Of a stretch of DNA of 64,000 nucleotides, positions 9,385-19,990 are shown piece by piece. The translations under genes were made by a program, and so were the position numbers. Position 1 is the stretch's first letter; each line of letters starts with the position of its first letter. This DNA is from Treponema pectinovorum (lineage in GTDB: Bacteria; Spirochaetota; Spirochaetia; Treponematales; Treponemataceae). Under the pieces are notes generated by a model, which ran no database searches, was not told where the DNA came from, and was given only the letters and a program-made list of their open reading frames with translations. The stretch lies in the NCBI RefSeq assembly GCF_900497595.1, contig NZ_UFQO01000003.1, positions 61,531-125,530 of the forward strand. The letters run 5' to 3'.

Positions 9385-12300
9385 TATTCAAGATTTTGAC
9401 TCTATAAAAATTAAATTGGCTTCTCCAGATGACATAAGAGCATGGTCATACGGAGAGGTAAAAAAACCAGAAACGATAAACTATCGTACTTTAAGACCCG
9501 AAAAAGATGGTCTTTTCTGCGAACGCATTTTTGGTACAACAAAAGAATGGGAATGCTACTGTGGAAAATTCAAATCAATTCGCTATAAGGGCGTTATCTG
9601 CGATCGCTGTGGAGTAGAAGTTACTCACTTTAAAGTTCGCCGTGAACGTACTGGTCATATTGAACTTGCCGCTCCAGTAAGCCATATCTGGTATTATCGT
9701 TCGGTTCCAAGCCGCATGGGGCTCTTGCTCAACATGCAGGTTGCTCAGCTCCGCTCTGTTTTGTATTACGAAAAATTTATCGTAATCGATCCGGGCGATA
9801 CTGAACTCAAAAAAGGCGATTTGCTTACTGAAGACGAATACAATGAAAATGTTGAACGCTACGGACAGGCATTTACCGCTGGCATGGGTGCAGAAGCGAT
9901 TAAGACGATGCTCGAAAATATCAATCTGGACGAACTCGCTGCTGAATTGCGCGAAAAAATGCGTGAAAAGGGTGCAAAATCGGACAAACGTCTTTTAAAG
10001 CGAATTCAGATTGTTGAAGATTTCCGCTCATCTGGTAACAAAGCTTTCTGGATGATTTTGGATGTAATTCCTGTAATTCCGCCTGATCTTCGTCCAATGG
10101 TACAACTCGACGGAGGTCGTTTTGCAACATCGGATTTAAACGATTTGTATCGTCGCGTTATAAACCGCAACAACCGTCTCAAGCGTCTCATGCAGCTTTC
10201 CGCTCCTGATATAATCATCCGCAACGAAAAGCGCATGTTGCAGGAAGCAGTTGACGCTTTGTTTGATAATTCAAAACGCAAGCGCGTTGTTAAGGGTGCT
10301 TCTAACAGACCTTTAAAATCAATCAGCGATATGCTTAAAGGTAAGCAGGGACGCTTTAGACAGAATCTTTTGGGTAAGCGCGTAGACTACTCTGGTCGTT
10401 CTGTAATCGTTGTAGGGCCAGAATTAAAACTTTGGCAGTGTGGACTTCCTACAAAGATGGCGCTCGAATTGTTCAAGCCGTTCATAATGAAAAAACTCGT
10501 TGACCGAGGAATCGTATTCAATATTAAGAAGGCAAAGACTTTGGTCGAGCAGGAATCTCCAGAAGTTTTTGCAATTTTGGACGAAGTTGTACGCGAACAT
10601 CCTGTAATGCTTAACCGCGCTCCAACTTTGCACCGCCTTGGAATTCAAGCGTTTGAACCAGTTTTGGTTGAAGGAAAAGCTTTAAAATTGCATCCTCTTG
10701 CATGTAAAGCGTTTAACGCAGACTTTGACGGCGACCAGATGGCAATTCACGTTCCTCTAACTCAGGCTGCACAGATGGAATGCTGGACTTTGATGCTTTC
10801 TGCACGCAACTTGCTTGACCCTGCAAACGGAAATACAATCGTTTATCCTTCGCAGGACATGGTTTTGGGTATCTACTATATGACATCCGTAAAACCAAAT
10901 TCAAAAGGAACTGGCAAGCGTTTTTCTAGCGATGACGAAGCAATTATGGCTGCGGAAGACGGATTTATTGAATGGAATGCAGGAATACAAATTCCTTCAC
11001 CAAAGGATTCCTTTTACGAAGGCGAATTTAAAGCTGGCGATATAATAACCACAACTGCTGGTAGAATTCGCTTTAATGCAGAAATGCCAGATGAAGTTGG
11101 CTTTGTAAACAAACGCTTGGGCGACAAAGATTTGCGCAAGATGATTGAAAAAGTTTTCCATGTAAAAGGCGCTTGGCTTACAATCCAAATGCTCGACGCT
11201 ATAAAGGCGTGTGGATATAAAAATGCGACATTCTTTGGTGCAACTCTCTCTATGGAAGATATTCTTATTCCAGATGAGAAAAAGCCAATGGTTGACGAAG
11301 CAAACAAGCAGGTTGAAGACATCGTTGGTCAGTATTCAAGAGGTGTAATCACTGCAGACGAACGCTACAACAAAGTTACAGATATCTGGGCTCGAACAAA
11401 CGATAAATTGACAGAAATCATGTACGATAAGCTCCAAAAGGATAAAGACGGCTTTAACACAATATTTATGATGGCCGACTCTGGAGCGCGTGGTTCTAAA
11501 AAACAGATTTCGCAGCTTGCCGCAATGCGTGGTTTGATGGCAAAACCAAACGGCGACATCATCGAACTTCCTGTAAAATCAAATTTCCGCGAAGGTCTTT
11601 CGGTTATCGAATACTTCATTTCTTCAAACGGTGCACGCAAAGGTCTTACCGATACCGCTTTGAAAACCGCAGACGCAGGTTACATGACACGCCGCCTCGT
11701 AGATGTTGCTCAGGATGTTGTAGTTAATGTTGAAGATTGTGGAACTATAAACGGAATTGACTATACTGCAATTAAAAATGGAGACGAAATTGTAACTCCT
11801 ATTTCAAAGAGAATTGCAGGTCATTTTACAATCGAGCGTGTAATTCATCCTGTAACTGGAGATTTGATTTGCGAGGCAAACGAATACATTTCTGATGAAC
11901 TTGCAAAACAGATTGAAGATGCTGGTGTTGAAAAAGTAAAACTCCGCACTGTATTGACTTGCGAAGCAGAGCACGGCGTTTGTGTAAAATGCTATGGAAA
12001 AAATCTGGCACGCAACAAGCTTGTTGAAATTGGCGAAGCAGTTGGTGTTATCGCAGCTCAGTCAATCGGGCAGCCTGGTACACAGTTGACAATGCGTACT
12101 TTCCACGTTGGAGGAACTGCATCTAAGGAAACTGAAGACAACAAAATCGTTCTTAAATACGACGTTCTACTTGGAGAAATCACTGGAACACACGTTGTTA
12201 CAGAAGACGGTTCATGGCTTTTCACTCGTAAAGGCTGCATGACTGCAACTCACCTTATAGATTCTGTAAAAATTGAAAAATCAGATAAGGTTTCTGTTCA

Positions 12301-13642
12301 AGATGGCGCACGTGTACTCAAAGGTACTGTTCTTATCGAACGAAAAACTGGAAATATAGTTGCCAAAGAAAACGGAACAATCCTCATCCTCGACGGAAAT
12401 ATGTATCTTGCAGGTGGCGAACAGAAAGTTGAAATAAGCAACGGTTCTACAATCATCGTAAAAACTGGCGATGTTGTAAAAGCAGGCGATGTAATTGGAA
12501 CTTTCGATCCATTCTCCGAGCCTATCATTGCAGAAGTAAGCGGCTATGTTCACTTTGAAGATGTTATTCCAGGTTCAACTTTGGAAGAAATTGTCGATGT
12601 TAACTCTGGAAAAATGGAGCGACGCATAAGTGAACTTCACCTTGATGTTAAACAGCCACGTATTCTTATAACAGATGAAGCTGGAAACGAACTTGGTTCT
12701 TATTATCTTCCTGCGGGGGCTGTTCTTCGTGTAGAAGATAAGCAGCAAGTTGAAGCTGGTTTAGTACTTGCAAGTATGCCTGTTGCTGCTGTAAAGACAA
12801 ACGATATTACTGGGGGTCTTCCACGCGTATCTGAATTGTTTGAGGCAAGAAAACCAAAGATTCCTTGCGTACTTGCATTGATTTCTGGAGTTGTAAAATT
12901 CAAAGGAATTACAAAAGGTAAGCGTGTAATCGTTGTAGAAGATGAATACGGCAAATCATTTGAACATCTCGTTCCTATGACACGCCGCCTCTTAGTTCGC
13001 GACGGAGACCAGGTTATTGCAGGTGAACAGCTGTGTGATGGCGATGCAAGCGCTCACGATATATTGGCAATTCTCGGAGAAAATGCACTTCAAGAATACC
13101 TTATGAGTGAAATTCAAGGCGTATACTCTGCACAGGGCGTTGCTATCGATGATAAACACATCGGTGTTATCGTAAGGCAGATGTTGCGCAAAGTTGAAGT
13201 TGTAAAACCTGGAGATACAAAGTTCATCTTTGGTCAGCAGGTTGATAAGTATCACTTCCACGAAGAAAACGAAAGAATCATATCTGCTGGTGGAGAGCCT
13301 GCAATCGCTCGTCCAATGTTCCAGGGAATCACAAAGGCTGCTCTGGCTACGGATTCATTCATCTCCGCTTCTTCATTCCAGGAAACTACAAGAGTTCTTA
13401 CGAATGCGGCAATCAAGGGAGAAGAAGATAAACTTCGTGGTTTAAAGGAAAATGTAATCATCGGACACATGATTCCTGCCGGAACCGGTATAAAGAATTA
13501 CAGAAACGTAAAACTCTTTGATGGTTCAGACAACGATTTAGATATCCAGATGGAAGAAGTTCTTGAAAGGCGAAGGATTGAAAAGGAAAACGAAAAACTG
13601 GTTGAAGAACCTGTTGTAGAGTCGGTTTCTGATGAAGATTAA
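9377..13642 (+). CDS. rpoC: RNA polymerase beta' subunit
   Basis: 1421 residues. The catalytic NADFDGD motif has its three Mg-binding Asp at 449, 451 and 453; the N-terminal zinc ribbon (CYCGKF...CDRCG) and the second zinc site ([11 protein letters not shown]) are intact, as is the trigger-loop region ([20 protein letters not shown]). ATG 9377 is chosen because AAGGAG lies seven bases upstream; an ATG two codons earlier sits too close to that SD. Coupled to rpoB by overlap. Confidence 0.98.
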   Translation: MRDIQDFDSIKIKLASPDDIRAWSYGEVKKPETINYRTLRPEKDGLFCERIFGTTKEWECYCGKFKSIRYKGVICDRCGVEVTHFKVRRERTGHIELAAPVSHIWYYRSVPSRMGLLLNMQVAQLRSVLYYEKFIVIDPGDTELKKGDLLTEDEYNENVERYGQAFTAGMGAEAIKTMLENINLDELAAELREKMREKGAKSDKRLLKRIQIVEDFRSSGNKAFWMILDVIPVIPPDLRPMVQLDGGRFATSDLNDLYRRVINRNNRLKRLMQLSAPDIIIRNEKRMLQEAVDALFDNSKRKRVVKGASNRPLKSISDMLKGKQGRFRQNLLGKRVDYSGRSVIVVGPELKLWQCGLPTKMALELFKPFIMKKLVDRGIVFNIKKAKTLVEQESPEVFAILDEVVREHPVMLNRAPTLHRLGIQAFEPVLVEGKALKLHPLACKAFNADFDGDQMAIHVPLTQAAQMECWTLMLSARNLLDPANGNTIVYPSQDMVLGIYYMTSVKPNSKGTGKRFSSDDEAIMAAEDGFIEWNAGIQIPSPKDSFYEGEFKAGDIITTTAGRIRFNAEMPDEVGFVNKRLGDKDLRKMIEKVFHVKGAWLTIQMLDAIKACGYKNATFFGATLSMEDILIPDEKKPMVDEANKQVEDIVGQYSRGVITADERYNKVTDIWARTNDKLTEIMYDKLQKDKDGFNTIFMMADSGARGSKKQISQLAAMRGLMAKPNGDIIELPVKSNFREGLSVIEYFISSNGARKGLTDTALKTADAGYMTRRLVDVAQDVVVNVEDCGTINGIDYTAIKNGDEIVTPISKRIAGHFTIERVIHPVTGDLICEANEYISDELAKQIEDAGVEKVKLRTVLTCEAEHGVCVKCYGKNLARNKLVEIGEAVGVIAAQSIGQPGTQLTMRTFHVGGTASKETEDNKIVLKYDVLLGEITGTHVVTEDGSWLFTRKGCMTATHLIDSVKIEKSDKVSVQDGARVLKGTVLIERKTGNIVAKENGTILILDGNMYLAGGEQKVEISNGSTIIVKTGDVVKAGDVIGTFDPFSEPIIAEVSGYVHFEDVIPGSTLEEIVDVNSGKMERRISELHLDVKQPRILITDEAGNELGSYYLPAGAVLRVEDKQQVEAGLVLASMPVAAVKTNDITGGLPRVSELFEARKPKIPCVLALISGVVKFKGITKGKRVIVVEDEYGKSFEHLVPMTRRLLVRDGDQVIAGEQLCDGDASAHDILAILGENALQEYLMSEIQGVYSAQGVAIDDKHIGVIVRQMLRKVEVVKPGDTKFIFGQQVDKYHFHEENERIISAGGEPAIARPMFQGITKAALATDSFISASSFQETTRVLTNAAIKGEEDKLRGLKENVIIGHMIPAGTGIKNYRNVKLFDGSDNDLDIQMEEVLERRRIEKENEKLVEEPVVESVSDED

Positions 13643-13651
13643 AAAATAGGG

Positions 13652-13673
13652 CGAATTCATCTTTTTGAATTCG
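13652..13673 (+). terminator. Possible weak terminator or processing hairpin after rpoC
   Basis: CGAATTC (13652-13658) pairs with GAATTCG (13667-13673) around ATCTTTTT, followed by TTCCGGTTTT. No clean U tract, so partial at best. A second stem, ATTCAACTTG/CAAGTTGAAT, follows at about 13690-13726. Confidence 0.35.
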
Positions 13674-13706
13674 TTCCGGTTTTACTGAAATTCAACTTGG
13701 GCTGTA

Positions 13707-13736
13707 TTGACTGTTTCAAGTTGAATTCATTAGTAT
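13707..13736 (+). promoter_or_regulatory. Candidate promoter for rpsL-rpsG
   Basis: TTGACT (13707-13712), 18-bp spacer, TAGTAT (13731-13736), in the 177-base gap after rpoC and about 80 bases before rpsL. The spacer overlaps the second arm of a 10-bp stem. Confidence 0.4.
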
Positions 13737-13819
13737 TATGCTACCTACTTATATCGTAGGGCTTTTATATGTTTATTTTGTCCGGGGTGCTGACCGGCAT
13801 ACAAATAGGAGAATAGGCG

Positions 13820-14194
13820 ATGCCTACAATAAATCAATTGATTCGTAAAGGTAGACAGACACTTGCAAACCAGACTAAAGCTCCCGCACTTGAGTCTTGT
13901 CCGCAGAAGCGCGGCGTTTGCACTCGTGTAATGACTGTAACACCTAAAAAACCAAATTCGGCTCTCCGCAAGGTAGCCCGTGTTCGTTTGTCAAATGGAA
14001 TTGAAGTTACTGCATATATCCCAGGAATTGGTCATAACTTGCAGGAACACTCAGTTGTTTTAATCCGCGGTGGACGTGTAAAAGACCTTCCTGGTGTACG
14101 CTACCACATTATCCGCGGAACAAAAGATACTCTTGGCGTTGAAGGTCGCAAACGCGGTCGTTCTAAGTACGGTGCTAAGAGACCAAAGGCATAA
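13820..14194 (+). CDS. rpsL: 30S ribosomal protein S12 (uS12)
   Basis: 124 residues, decoding-centre protein. [12 protein letters not shown] has Lys at 43 and 44, and [13 protein letters not shown] keeps the second conserved Lys, so no streptomycin-resistance substitution is visible. Followed by rpsG after 19 bases. Confidence 0.98.
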   Translation: MPTINQLIRKGRQTLANQTKAPALESCPQKRGVCTRVMTVTPKKPNSALRKVARVRLSNGIEVTAYIPGIGHNLQEHSVVLIRGGRVKDLPGVRYHIIRGTKDTLGVEGRKRGRSKYGAKRPKA

Positions 14195-14213
14195 TATTTA
14201 AAGGAGAATTACT

Positions 14214-14684
14214 ATGGGAAGACATAAAAAATCAGTAAATCGTCCTGTTATGCCTGATGCAAAGTACAACAGCACTGTTGTTACGAAATTTGTTTCTCGC
14301 ATGATGCTCGACGGAAAAAAACAAACTTGTACAAGAATCGTTTATGAAGCGATGGATAAATTAAAAGCGAAAGCGAATCAGGATCCTTTGGAAGTTTTTA
14401 CAAAGGCGCTTGAAAATGTTAAGCCACTTGTAGAAGTAAAATCTCGCCGCGTTGGTGGAGCAACATATCAAGTTCCAATGGAAATTAGAGATGCTCGTCG
14501 CGAAGCTCTTGCAATGCGCTGGATAATCGGTGCTGCTCGTTCAAGAAGTGGACACGGTATGGCAGAAACTTTGGCTGCAGAACTTTTTGATGCTTTCAAT
14601 AACACTGGCTCTGCATACAAAAAGAAGGAAGACGTTCATAAGATGGCTGAAGCAAACAAAGCATTTGCTCACTATCGTTGGTAG
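14214..14684 (+). CDS. rpsG: 30S ribosomal protein S7 (uS7)
   Basis: 156 residues, with the KVSRR-equivalent [17 protein letters not shown] and the C-terminal AFAHYRW. Nucleates the 30S head. In the classical str operon fusA and tuf follow; here fusA is absent and the operon ends at a terminator 29 bases downstream. Confidence 0.98.
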   Translation: MGRHKKSVNRPVMPDAKYNSTVVTKFVSRMMLDGKKQTCTRIVYEAMDKLKAKANQDPLEVFTKALENVKPLVEVKSRRVGGATYQVPMEIRDARREALAMRWIIGAARSRSGHGMAETLAAELFDAFNNTGSAYKKKEDVHKMAEANKAFAHYRW

Positions 14685-14713
14685 TTTTTACAAGAAGTTT
14701 TTTCTTCAATTAC

Positions 14714-14751
14714 AAGGTCTGTCGAAGTTAAGCGGCAGACCTTTATTTTTA
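14714..14751 (+). terminator. Intrinsic terminator after rpsG
   Basis: AAGGTCTGTCG pairs with CGGCAGACCTT (one G-U) around an eight-base loop, 14714-14743, followed by TATTTTTAT. It separates the str part from the tuf operon. Confidence 0.8.
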
Positions 14752-14781
14752 TACGAATCATCAATTTATTCATTTTTACTA

Positions 14782-14810
14782 TTGAACTTATTTTCTAAAA
14801 ATTGTATAAA
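14782..14810 (+). promoter_or_regulatory. Strong sigma-70 promoter for tuf and the S10-spc-alpha superoperon
   Basis: TTGAAC (14782-14787), 17-bp spacer, TATAAA (14805-14810). Predicted start about 14817, giving an untranslated leader of about 430 nt. No better promoter was seen closer to tuf. Confidence 0.65.
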
Positions 14811-14818
14811 TTACGGAC

Positions 14819-15232
14819 ACGCCTTTTAGCATTTTGTACTTTTTAGGCGTATCTAGGGTTCTTTGAATTTTTCAGACAGACTTCAACTTATGTTAAGTCT
14901 GACTTTAACCGTAAAGTCAATCGCATTGCGATTTTCAGGTTGGGTAGCCTTAGAAACAAAGTCAAGGCTTCTGTTGTAAGTAATCTTCTTGCTTACTTAT
15001 AATTTACGAATGCCAGACCAGTTATTTGGATTTTATTCTGATGATGATAGGTGGTATCGCGAGAGTTCTTCGAAAGTTATGGAGAACTGAATACTGTAAA
15101 CAATTCATCTGTCGGATAAAAATAATTTAGTGTGTATGCGAATAGCGTTGAGTTTTCCGTAGGAGAGCGACGTTGTTCTGGCTTAAAGTGCATCACATAT
15201 AAAACTTTAAAGTGCCGTTTTGTGTAAACGGC
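14819..15232 (+). promoter_or_regulatory. Long multi-hairpin leader of tuf
   Basis: Six stems follow each other in 180 bases: ACGCCT/AGGCGT (14819-14850), CAGACTT/AAGTCTG (14877-14901), TGACTTT/AAAGTCA (14900-14919), AATCGC/GCGATT (14919-14933), AGCCTT/AAGGCT (14946-14969), TAAGTAA/TTACTTA (14977-14999). Further down are AGGTGGTATCGCG (15049-15061), AGTTCT/AGAACT, and GCCGTTT/AAACGGC (15214-15232) ending two bases before the tuf SD. No coding frame or known RNA gene was found in the 560-base gap. Function unknown; translational or attenuation control is likely. Confidence 0.5.
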
Positions 15233-15244
15233 TAGGAGAAACAC

Positions 15245-16435
15245 ATGGCAAAGGAGAAGTTCAACAGAACTAAACCTCACATGAACGTTGGTACTATCGG
15301 TCACGTAGACCATGGTAAGACAACATTGTCTGCTGCTATCACAACATATTGTGCAAAAAAGTATGGTGATAAGCTTTTGAAGTATGACGAAATTGATAAC
15401 GCTCCAGAAGAGAAGGAACGCGGTATTACAATCAATACTCGTCACTTGGAATATCAGTCAGACAAACGCCACTACGCACATATCGACTGCCCTGGACACG
15501 CTGACTATGTAAAAAACATGATTACAGGTGCTGCTCAGATGGATGGTGCAATCCTCGTAATTGCTGCAACTGACGGTGTAATGGCTCAGACAAAGGAACA
15601 CCTTTTGCTTGCTCGTCAGGTAGGTGTACCAAAGATTATCGTTTTCTTGAACAAAGTTGATATGCTCGACGGCGACGAAGAGATGTTGATGCTCGTAGAA
15701 GAAGACGTAAAAGATACTATCCAGAAGTACGGATTCTCTCCTGATACTCCAATCATCAAGGGTTCTGCATTTAAAGCTCTTCAGGATGGAGCTTCTGCTG
15801 AAGATACTGCTTGTATCGAAGAATTGCTTACCGCAATGGATACTTGGTTCGATGATCCAGTTCGCGATGAACAGAAACCATTCTTGATGCCAATCGAAGA
15901 CATCTTTACAATCTCTGGTCGTGGTACAGTAGTTACTGGACGTATCGAACGCGGTGTTGTAAATATGAACGATCCAGTAGAAATCGTTGGTATCCGCCCA
16001 ACACAGTCTTCAACTGTAACTGGTATCGAAATGTTCAATAAATTGTTGGATCAGGGACAGGCTGGCGACAACGTTGGTATCCTTCTCCGCGGTATTGAAA
16101 AGAAAGATGTTGTTCGCGGACAGGTTCTTGCTGCTCCTGGAACAATCCATCCACACACAAAATTCGAAGCTCAGATTTACGTTCTTTCTAAGGAAGAAGG
16201 TGGACGTCACTCACCATTCTTTACAGGATATCGCCCACAGTTCTATTTCCGTACAACTGATATCACAGGTACAGTTGAACTCGAACCTGGAACAGACATG
16301 GTAAAACCTGGTGATAATGTAAAAATCATCGGAGAACTCATCCATCCAATCGCTATGGATGAAGGTCTTAAACTCGCTATCCGTGAAGGCGGTCGCACAA
16401 TCGCTTCTGGACAGGTTACAAAGATCGTTGAATAG
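15245..16435 (+). CDS. tuf: Elongation factor Tu
   Basis: 396 residues. G1 GHVDHGKTT (19-27), G2 RGITINT, G3 [10 protein letters not shown]4 NKVD and the three-domain architecture are complete. Brings aminoacyl-tRNA to the ribosome. It heads the S10 operon here, with rpsJ 66 bases downstream; fusA and tsf are not in the window. SD AGGAG six bases before ATG. Confidence 0.98.
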   Translation: MAKEKFNRTKPHMNVGTIGHVDHGKTTLSAAITTYCAKKYGDKLLKYDEIDNAPEEKERGITINTRHLEYQSDKRHYAHIDCPGHADYVKNMITGAAQMDGAILVIAATDGVMAQTKEHLLLARQVGVPKIIVFLNKVDMLDGDEEMLMLVEEDVKDTIQKYGFSPDTPIIKGSAFKALQDGASAEDTACIEELLTAMDTWFDDPVRDEQKPFLMPIEDIFTISGRGTVVTGRIERGVVNMNDPVEIVGIRPTQSSTVTGIEMFNKLLDQGQAGDNVGILLRGIEKKDVVRGQVLAAPGTIHPHTKFEAQIYVLSKEEGGRHSPFFTGYRPQFYFRTTDITGTVELEPGTDMVKPGDNVKIIGELIHPIAMDEGLKLAIREGGRTIASGQVTKIVE

Positions 16436-16501
16436 TTAAATTAGTGATCGATGGGACGGCTGTGTAAAAGCAGTCGTTTCTTCGTCATTGGAGTAAAAAT
16501 A

Positions 16502-16810
16502 ATGGCTAACGGAAAAATTCGTGTTAGACTTCGTGCTTTTGATGTTGAACTTATAGATCAGAGTGCAAAATCAATAGTACAGACAGTGCAGAAAGCAGGT
16601 GCAAAGGTTTCAGGACCAATCCCTCTTCCTACAAGAATCAATAAGGTAACTGTTCTTCGTTCACCTCACGTAAATAAAAAATCTCGTGAGCAGTTTGAAA
16701 TGAGAACTCACAAGCGCCTTATCGACATCTTGAATCCGACATCAGATGTTATGGATTCATTGATGAAGCTTGAACTGCCTGCTGGAGTAGATGTAGAGAT
16801 TAAACAATAA
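16502..16810 (+). CDS. rpsJ: 30S ribosomal protein S10 (uS10)
   Basis: 102 residues starting [23 protein letters not shown] lies eight bases upstream, so the longer in-frame extension from 16451 is rejected. Contains the conserved GPIPLPT and [21 protein letters not shown]10 also acts as NusE in antitermination. Confidence 0.97.
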   Translation: MANGKIRVRLRAFDVELIDQSAKSIVQTVQKAGAKVSGPIPLPTRINKVTVLRSPHVNKKSREQFEMRTHKRLIDILNPTSDVMDSLMKLELPAGVDVEIKQ

Positions 16811-16858
16811 GAGCGAAGTCTGCGTTGCAGAAAAAGTCTTATTGAAAAACGGTAACGG

Positions 16859-16910
16859 TCCCTTGGATCAGGGATGGCGGCCGAATGAGAAGAAAAATTA
16901 TTTTTCTTCT
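16859..16910 (+). promoter_or_regulatory. Hairpins in the rpsJ-rplC gap next to the rplC SD
   Basis: TCCCT (16859-16863)/AGGGA (16870-16874), then a perfect 10-bp stem AGAAGAAAAA/TTTTTCTTCT with a three-base loop (16888-16910) ending two bases before the SD AGGAG of rplC. The second stem could act as a weak terminator or hide the SD; in E. coli L4 controls the S10 operon by leader attenuation, but upstream of rpsJ. Confidence 0.45.
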
Positions 16911-16927
16911 ATAGGAGATGTATCAGA

Positions 16928-17548
16928 ATGAAAGGTCTGATTGCAAAAAAAGTAGGAATGACACAGGTATTCGACAATAACGGCGAACTGACACCAGTAA
17001 CCGTGATCCAAGTAGAACCGAATACAGTTGTTGCTACAAAGACAAAGGAAGCAAATGGCTACGATGCTGTTGTTTTGGGTCTTGATGATGTAAAAGAGTC
17101 AAGAATCAACAAAGCATACAAGGGGCAGTTTCCAGAGAACGTATCGCCAAAACGTCATTTAAAAGAATTCCGTGAATTCGAACAGGAAGTTAAAGTTGGC
17201 GATCAGATTGGTCTTGAGTTGTTTGAAAAAACATCGTATTTGGATGTTACTGCAACTTCAAAGGGGAAGGGATTTCAAGGCGTTATGAAGCGCTGGGGCT
17301 TCCACGGAGGAAGGGCTACACATGGTTCTAAATTCCATCGTGAAGCAGGTGGTACAGGAAATTGTACGACACCAGGACACAGCCTTAAAAATGTAAAAAT
17401 GCCAGGACATATGGGGTTTGAGCGCGTAACTGTTCAGAATCTCAAGATTGTTAAGATTGATCCTGAACTTAAAGTTATTATGGTTCGCGGAGCAGTTCCT
17501 GGTGTTAAAGATTGCACACTTATCATCAAGTCTGCAGTAAAGAAGTAA
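16928..17548 (+). CDS. rplC: 50S ribosomal protein L3 (uL3)
   Basis: 206 residues: N-terminal GLIAKKVGMTQVF, the central loop toward the peptidyl-transferase centre (GFHGGRATHGSKFHREAG) and C-terminal VRGAVPGVKDCTLII. Eighteen bases before rplD. Confidence 0.98.
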   Translation: MKGLIAKKVGMTQVFDNNGELTPVTVIQVEPNTVVATKTKEANGYDAVVLGLDDVKESRINKAYKGQFPENVSPKRHLKEFREFEQEVKVGDQIGLELFEKTSYLDVTATSKGKGFQGVMKRWGFHGGRATHGSKFHREAGGTGNCTTPGHSLKNVKMPGHMGFERVTVQNLKIVKIDPELKVIMVRGAVPGVKDCTLIIKSAVKK

Positions 17549-17565
17549 TCCGGAGGAATTGAGAA

Positions 17566-18201
17566 ATGGATAAGAAAGTTTTTTCAACCGATGGTAAAGA
17601 ACTGCGCACTATTACGCTTGATGATAGCATTTTCGGACTCCCAGTAAATGAAGATGTTATTTACTATGCCATCAATAACGAATTAGCAAACAAACGTGTT
17701 GGAACAGCTTGTACAAAAACTCGTTCCGAAGTTCACGGTTCAAATGCTAAGCCATACAAACAAAAGGGAACAGGCCATGCTCGTCGTGGTGACAAAAAAT
17801 CTCCAATCAATGTAGGAGGCGGTACAATTTTTGGACCAAAACCTCGTGATTTTGGATTTGAACTCCCTAAAAAAGTAAAACGCCTTGCAATGAAATCAAT
17901 TTTGAGCCTTCAGGCACAGAGTGACAGACTTACAGTTGTTGAAGATTTCACTGTAGAAAGCGGAAAAACAAAAGATTTAGTAAAAGTTCTTAATAATTTT
18001 GCTAAAGATGAACGCACAGTAATTATTCTTAAAGATAATGATGCAAAAATAAAACAGGCAGGACGCAATCTTCATAATGTTTATTTTTTGTCATTTAATC
18101 GCCTTCGTGCACATGACCTCTTTTACGGAAGAAAGGTTATTTTGCTTGAATCGGCTGCAAAAAATCTTTCAGAATTCTACAAAGAAGAGGAGGCTAAATA
18201 A
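17566..18201 (+). CDS. rplD: 50S ribosomal protein L4 (uL4)
   Basis: 211 residues with the extended tunnel loop (KPYKQKGTGHARRGDKKSP, GGGTIFGPKPRDF). Macrolide-contact Lys/Gly residues of the loop are unremarkable. In other bacteria L4 represses the S10 operon. Stop and rplW start overlap (TAATG). Confidence 0.97.
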   Translation: MDKKVFSTDGKELRTITLDDSIFGLPVNEDVIYYAINNELANKRVGTACTKTRSEVHGSNAKPYKQKGTGHARRGDKKSPINVGGGTIFGPKPRDFGFELPKKVKRLAMKSILSLQAQSDRLTVVEDFTVESGKTKDLVKVLNNFAKDERTVIILKDNDAKIKQAGRNLHNVYFLSFNRLRAHDLFYGRKVILLESAAKNLSEFYKEEEAK

Positions 18202-18479
18202 TGACTGATATTCTTATTGAGCCAGTACTTTCTGAAAAAGCAACCGCTTTGCGCGAACAAGGAAAATACACTTTTAGAGTTCTTCCTGAAGCGACAAAGA
18301 CACAGATTAAAGAAGCAGTATCAAAACTCTTCAATGTTACAGTTGTAAAAATTACCACTGTAAATGTTCGCGGTAAAGTTAAGCGGGTTCGTGGAAAACC
18401 TGGAAAAACTGCCGACTGGAAAAAAGCAATAGTTCGCTTGGCTCCAGGTCAAACAATTAAGGTATTCGAGGGCGTTTAA
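18201..18479 (+). CDS. rplW: 50S ribosomal protein L23 (uL23)
   Basis: 92 residues, with LIEPVLSEKATALREQGKY and the VRGKVKRVRGKPGKTADWKK loop. At the tunnel exit it is a docking site for trigger factor and SRP. Coupled to rplD. Confidence 0.97.
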   Translation: MTDILIEPVLSEKATALREQGKYTFRVLPEATKTQIKEAVSKLFNVTVVKITTVNVRGKVKRVRGKPGKTADWKKAIVRLAPGQTIKVFEGV

Positions 18480-18504
18480 GCCTTCGTAAATTAAGGGGAA
18501 CCAG

Positions 18505-19332
18505 ATGGCTCTTAAAGTTTTTAAACCATACACTGCCGGAACACGTACTCGCATTGATTTGGTAAGAGAAGAACTGACAACAGATAAACCCGAAAAAAGT
18601 CTGGTATCAGGTCTCAAATCACATGCAGGTCGCGGACAAGGTGGACGTATTTCTGTACGTCACCAAGGTGGTGGACATAAAAGAAAGTATCGTATAATAG
18701 ACTTTAAACGAAATAAGCACGGAATCCCGGGAACCGTAAAGTCGATTGAATACGATCCTAACCGAACTGCAAATATCGCTTTGATTTATTATGCAGACGG
18801 CGAAAAACGCTATATTATCGCACCTAAAGGACTTATTGTTGGACAGAAAGTTATGTCTGGCGATAATGCTTCTCCTACTGTTGGAAACGCACTTCCACTC
18901 GAAGTAATTCCTGTGGGATTCACAGTTCACAATATCGAGTTGACTCTCGGTCGCGGTGGACAACTTGCTCGCTCGGCTGGTGCATCTGCATTGGTTGCTG
19001 CAAAAGATGGTGAATATGTAATAATTCGTCTTCCTTCAGGTGAAACTCGTCGCATTCTTGGTAAATGCTATGCAACGATTGGCGTTGTTGGAAACGAAGA
19101 ACTTATGAATACGCAACTTGGTAAAGCAGGTCGCAGTCGTTGGTTGGGTATTCGCCCAGCAGTTCGCGGTATGGCTATGAACCCTGTTGATCACCCACTT
19201 GGTGGTGGTGAAGGTGCTGGAAAAGGACATCATCCTGTTACACCTTGGGGACAGCCTTGTAGAGGTTATAAGACTCGCAACAAGAGAAAGCCTTCTAACC
19301 GTTTCATTGTTTCACGCCGTAAGAAGAAGTAG
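18505..19332 (+). CDS. rplB: 50S ribosomal protein L2 (uL2)
   Basis: 275 residues with [17 protein letters not shown] in the N-terminal part and [18 protein letters not shown] with the conserved His near the peptidyl-transferase centre. SD AAGGGGAA. Confidence 0.98.
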   Translation: MALKVFKPYTAGTRTRIDLVREELTTDKPEKSLVSGLKSHAGRGQGGRISVRHQGGGHKRKYRIIDFKRNKHGIPGTVKSIEYDPNRTANIALIYYADGEKRYIIAPKGLIVGQKVMSGDNASPTVGNALPLEVIPVGFTVHNIELTLGRGGQLARSAGASALVAAKDGEYVIIRLPSGETRRILGKCYATIGVVGNEELMNTQLGKAGRSRWLGIRPAVRGMAMNPVDHPLGGGEGAGKGHHPVTPWGQPCRGYKTRNKRKPSNRFIVSRRKKK

Positions 19333-19344
19333 GAGTAGTTAACA

Positions 19345-19620
19345 ATGTCAAGATCAGTTAAGAAAGGACCTTTCATTGAAAAGAGTCTTTATAAGAAAGT
19401 TAGTGAAATGAACAAAGAGTCTGACAAGAAGATGATTAAAACATATTCTCGTTGCTCTACAATCATTCCAGAAATGGTTGGAAACACAATAAGTGTTTAC
19501 AACGGAAAAGCATGGATTCCTGTATATGTTACGGAAAATCTCGTCGGACACAAACTTGGCGAATTTGCTCCAACCCGTACATTTAAAGGACATGGTGGCA
19601 CTGACAAGGGTGCTAAATAA
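19345..19620 (+). CDS. rpsS: 30S ribosomal protein S19 (uS19)
   Basis: 91 residues, begins [16 protein letters not shown]-terminal [18 protein letters not shown]. Binds S13 in the 30S head. Short spacing to rplB and rplV. Confidence 0.98.
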   Translation: MSRSVKKGPFIEKSLYKKVSEMNKESDKKMIKTYSRCSTIIPEMVGNTISVYNGKAWIPVYVTENLVGHKLGEFAPTRTFKGHGGTDKGAK

Positions 19621-19631
19621 AGGTGGGTACG

Positions 19632-19988
19632 ATGGCAGAGAAAAAAGGTTATGTAGCCACTACAAAATTCCTGATTGCATCTCCAACTAAGGTTCGCCCT
19701 GTTGCAAATGTAATCAAACAGAAGTCATGCTCAGAAGCATTGGCAATTCTTGATAATATGCCGCAGAAAGGTGCAAATCTGATTAAAGGAACTCTTAAAT
19801 CAGCAGTTGCAAACGCTCTGTTCATAAACAAGAAACTCGATGAAGATATGCTCTACATAAAAGAAATTCGTATTGACGAAGGTCCAAGACTTAAGAGAGT
19901 TTGGTTCCGCGCTCGCGGTCGTGCTGATCAGCTCTTAAAACGTATGTGTCATATCACCGTCATTGTTGACGAGAAGGCGGGGGAATAA
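19632..19988 (+). CDS. rplV: 50S ribosomal protein L22 (uL22)
   Basis: 118 residues. ATG 19632 is preferred over GTG 19623 because AAAGGTGGG lies directly upstream of it. [20 protein letters not shown] and the tunnel hairpin region ([20 protein letters not shown]) identify L22. Two bases before rpsC. Confidence 0.96.
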   Translation: MAEKKGYVATTKFLIASPTKVRPVANVIKQKSCSEALAILDNMPQKGANLIKGTLKSAVANALFINKKLDEDMLYIKEIRIDEGPRLKRVWFRARGRADQLLKRMCHITVIVDEKAGE

Positions 19989-19990
19989 AA

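Noticed and set aside
14817..15244. A structural RNA gene or hidden fusA remnant in the tuf leader
   Set aside because: No tRNA-like cloverleaf, no tmRNA/RNase P motif, and no frame with GTPase motifs.
16451..16501. N-terminal extension of S10
   Set aside because: S10 normally starts at [14 protein letters not shown] is correctly spaced for ATG 16502.
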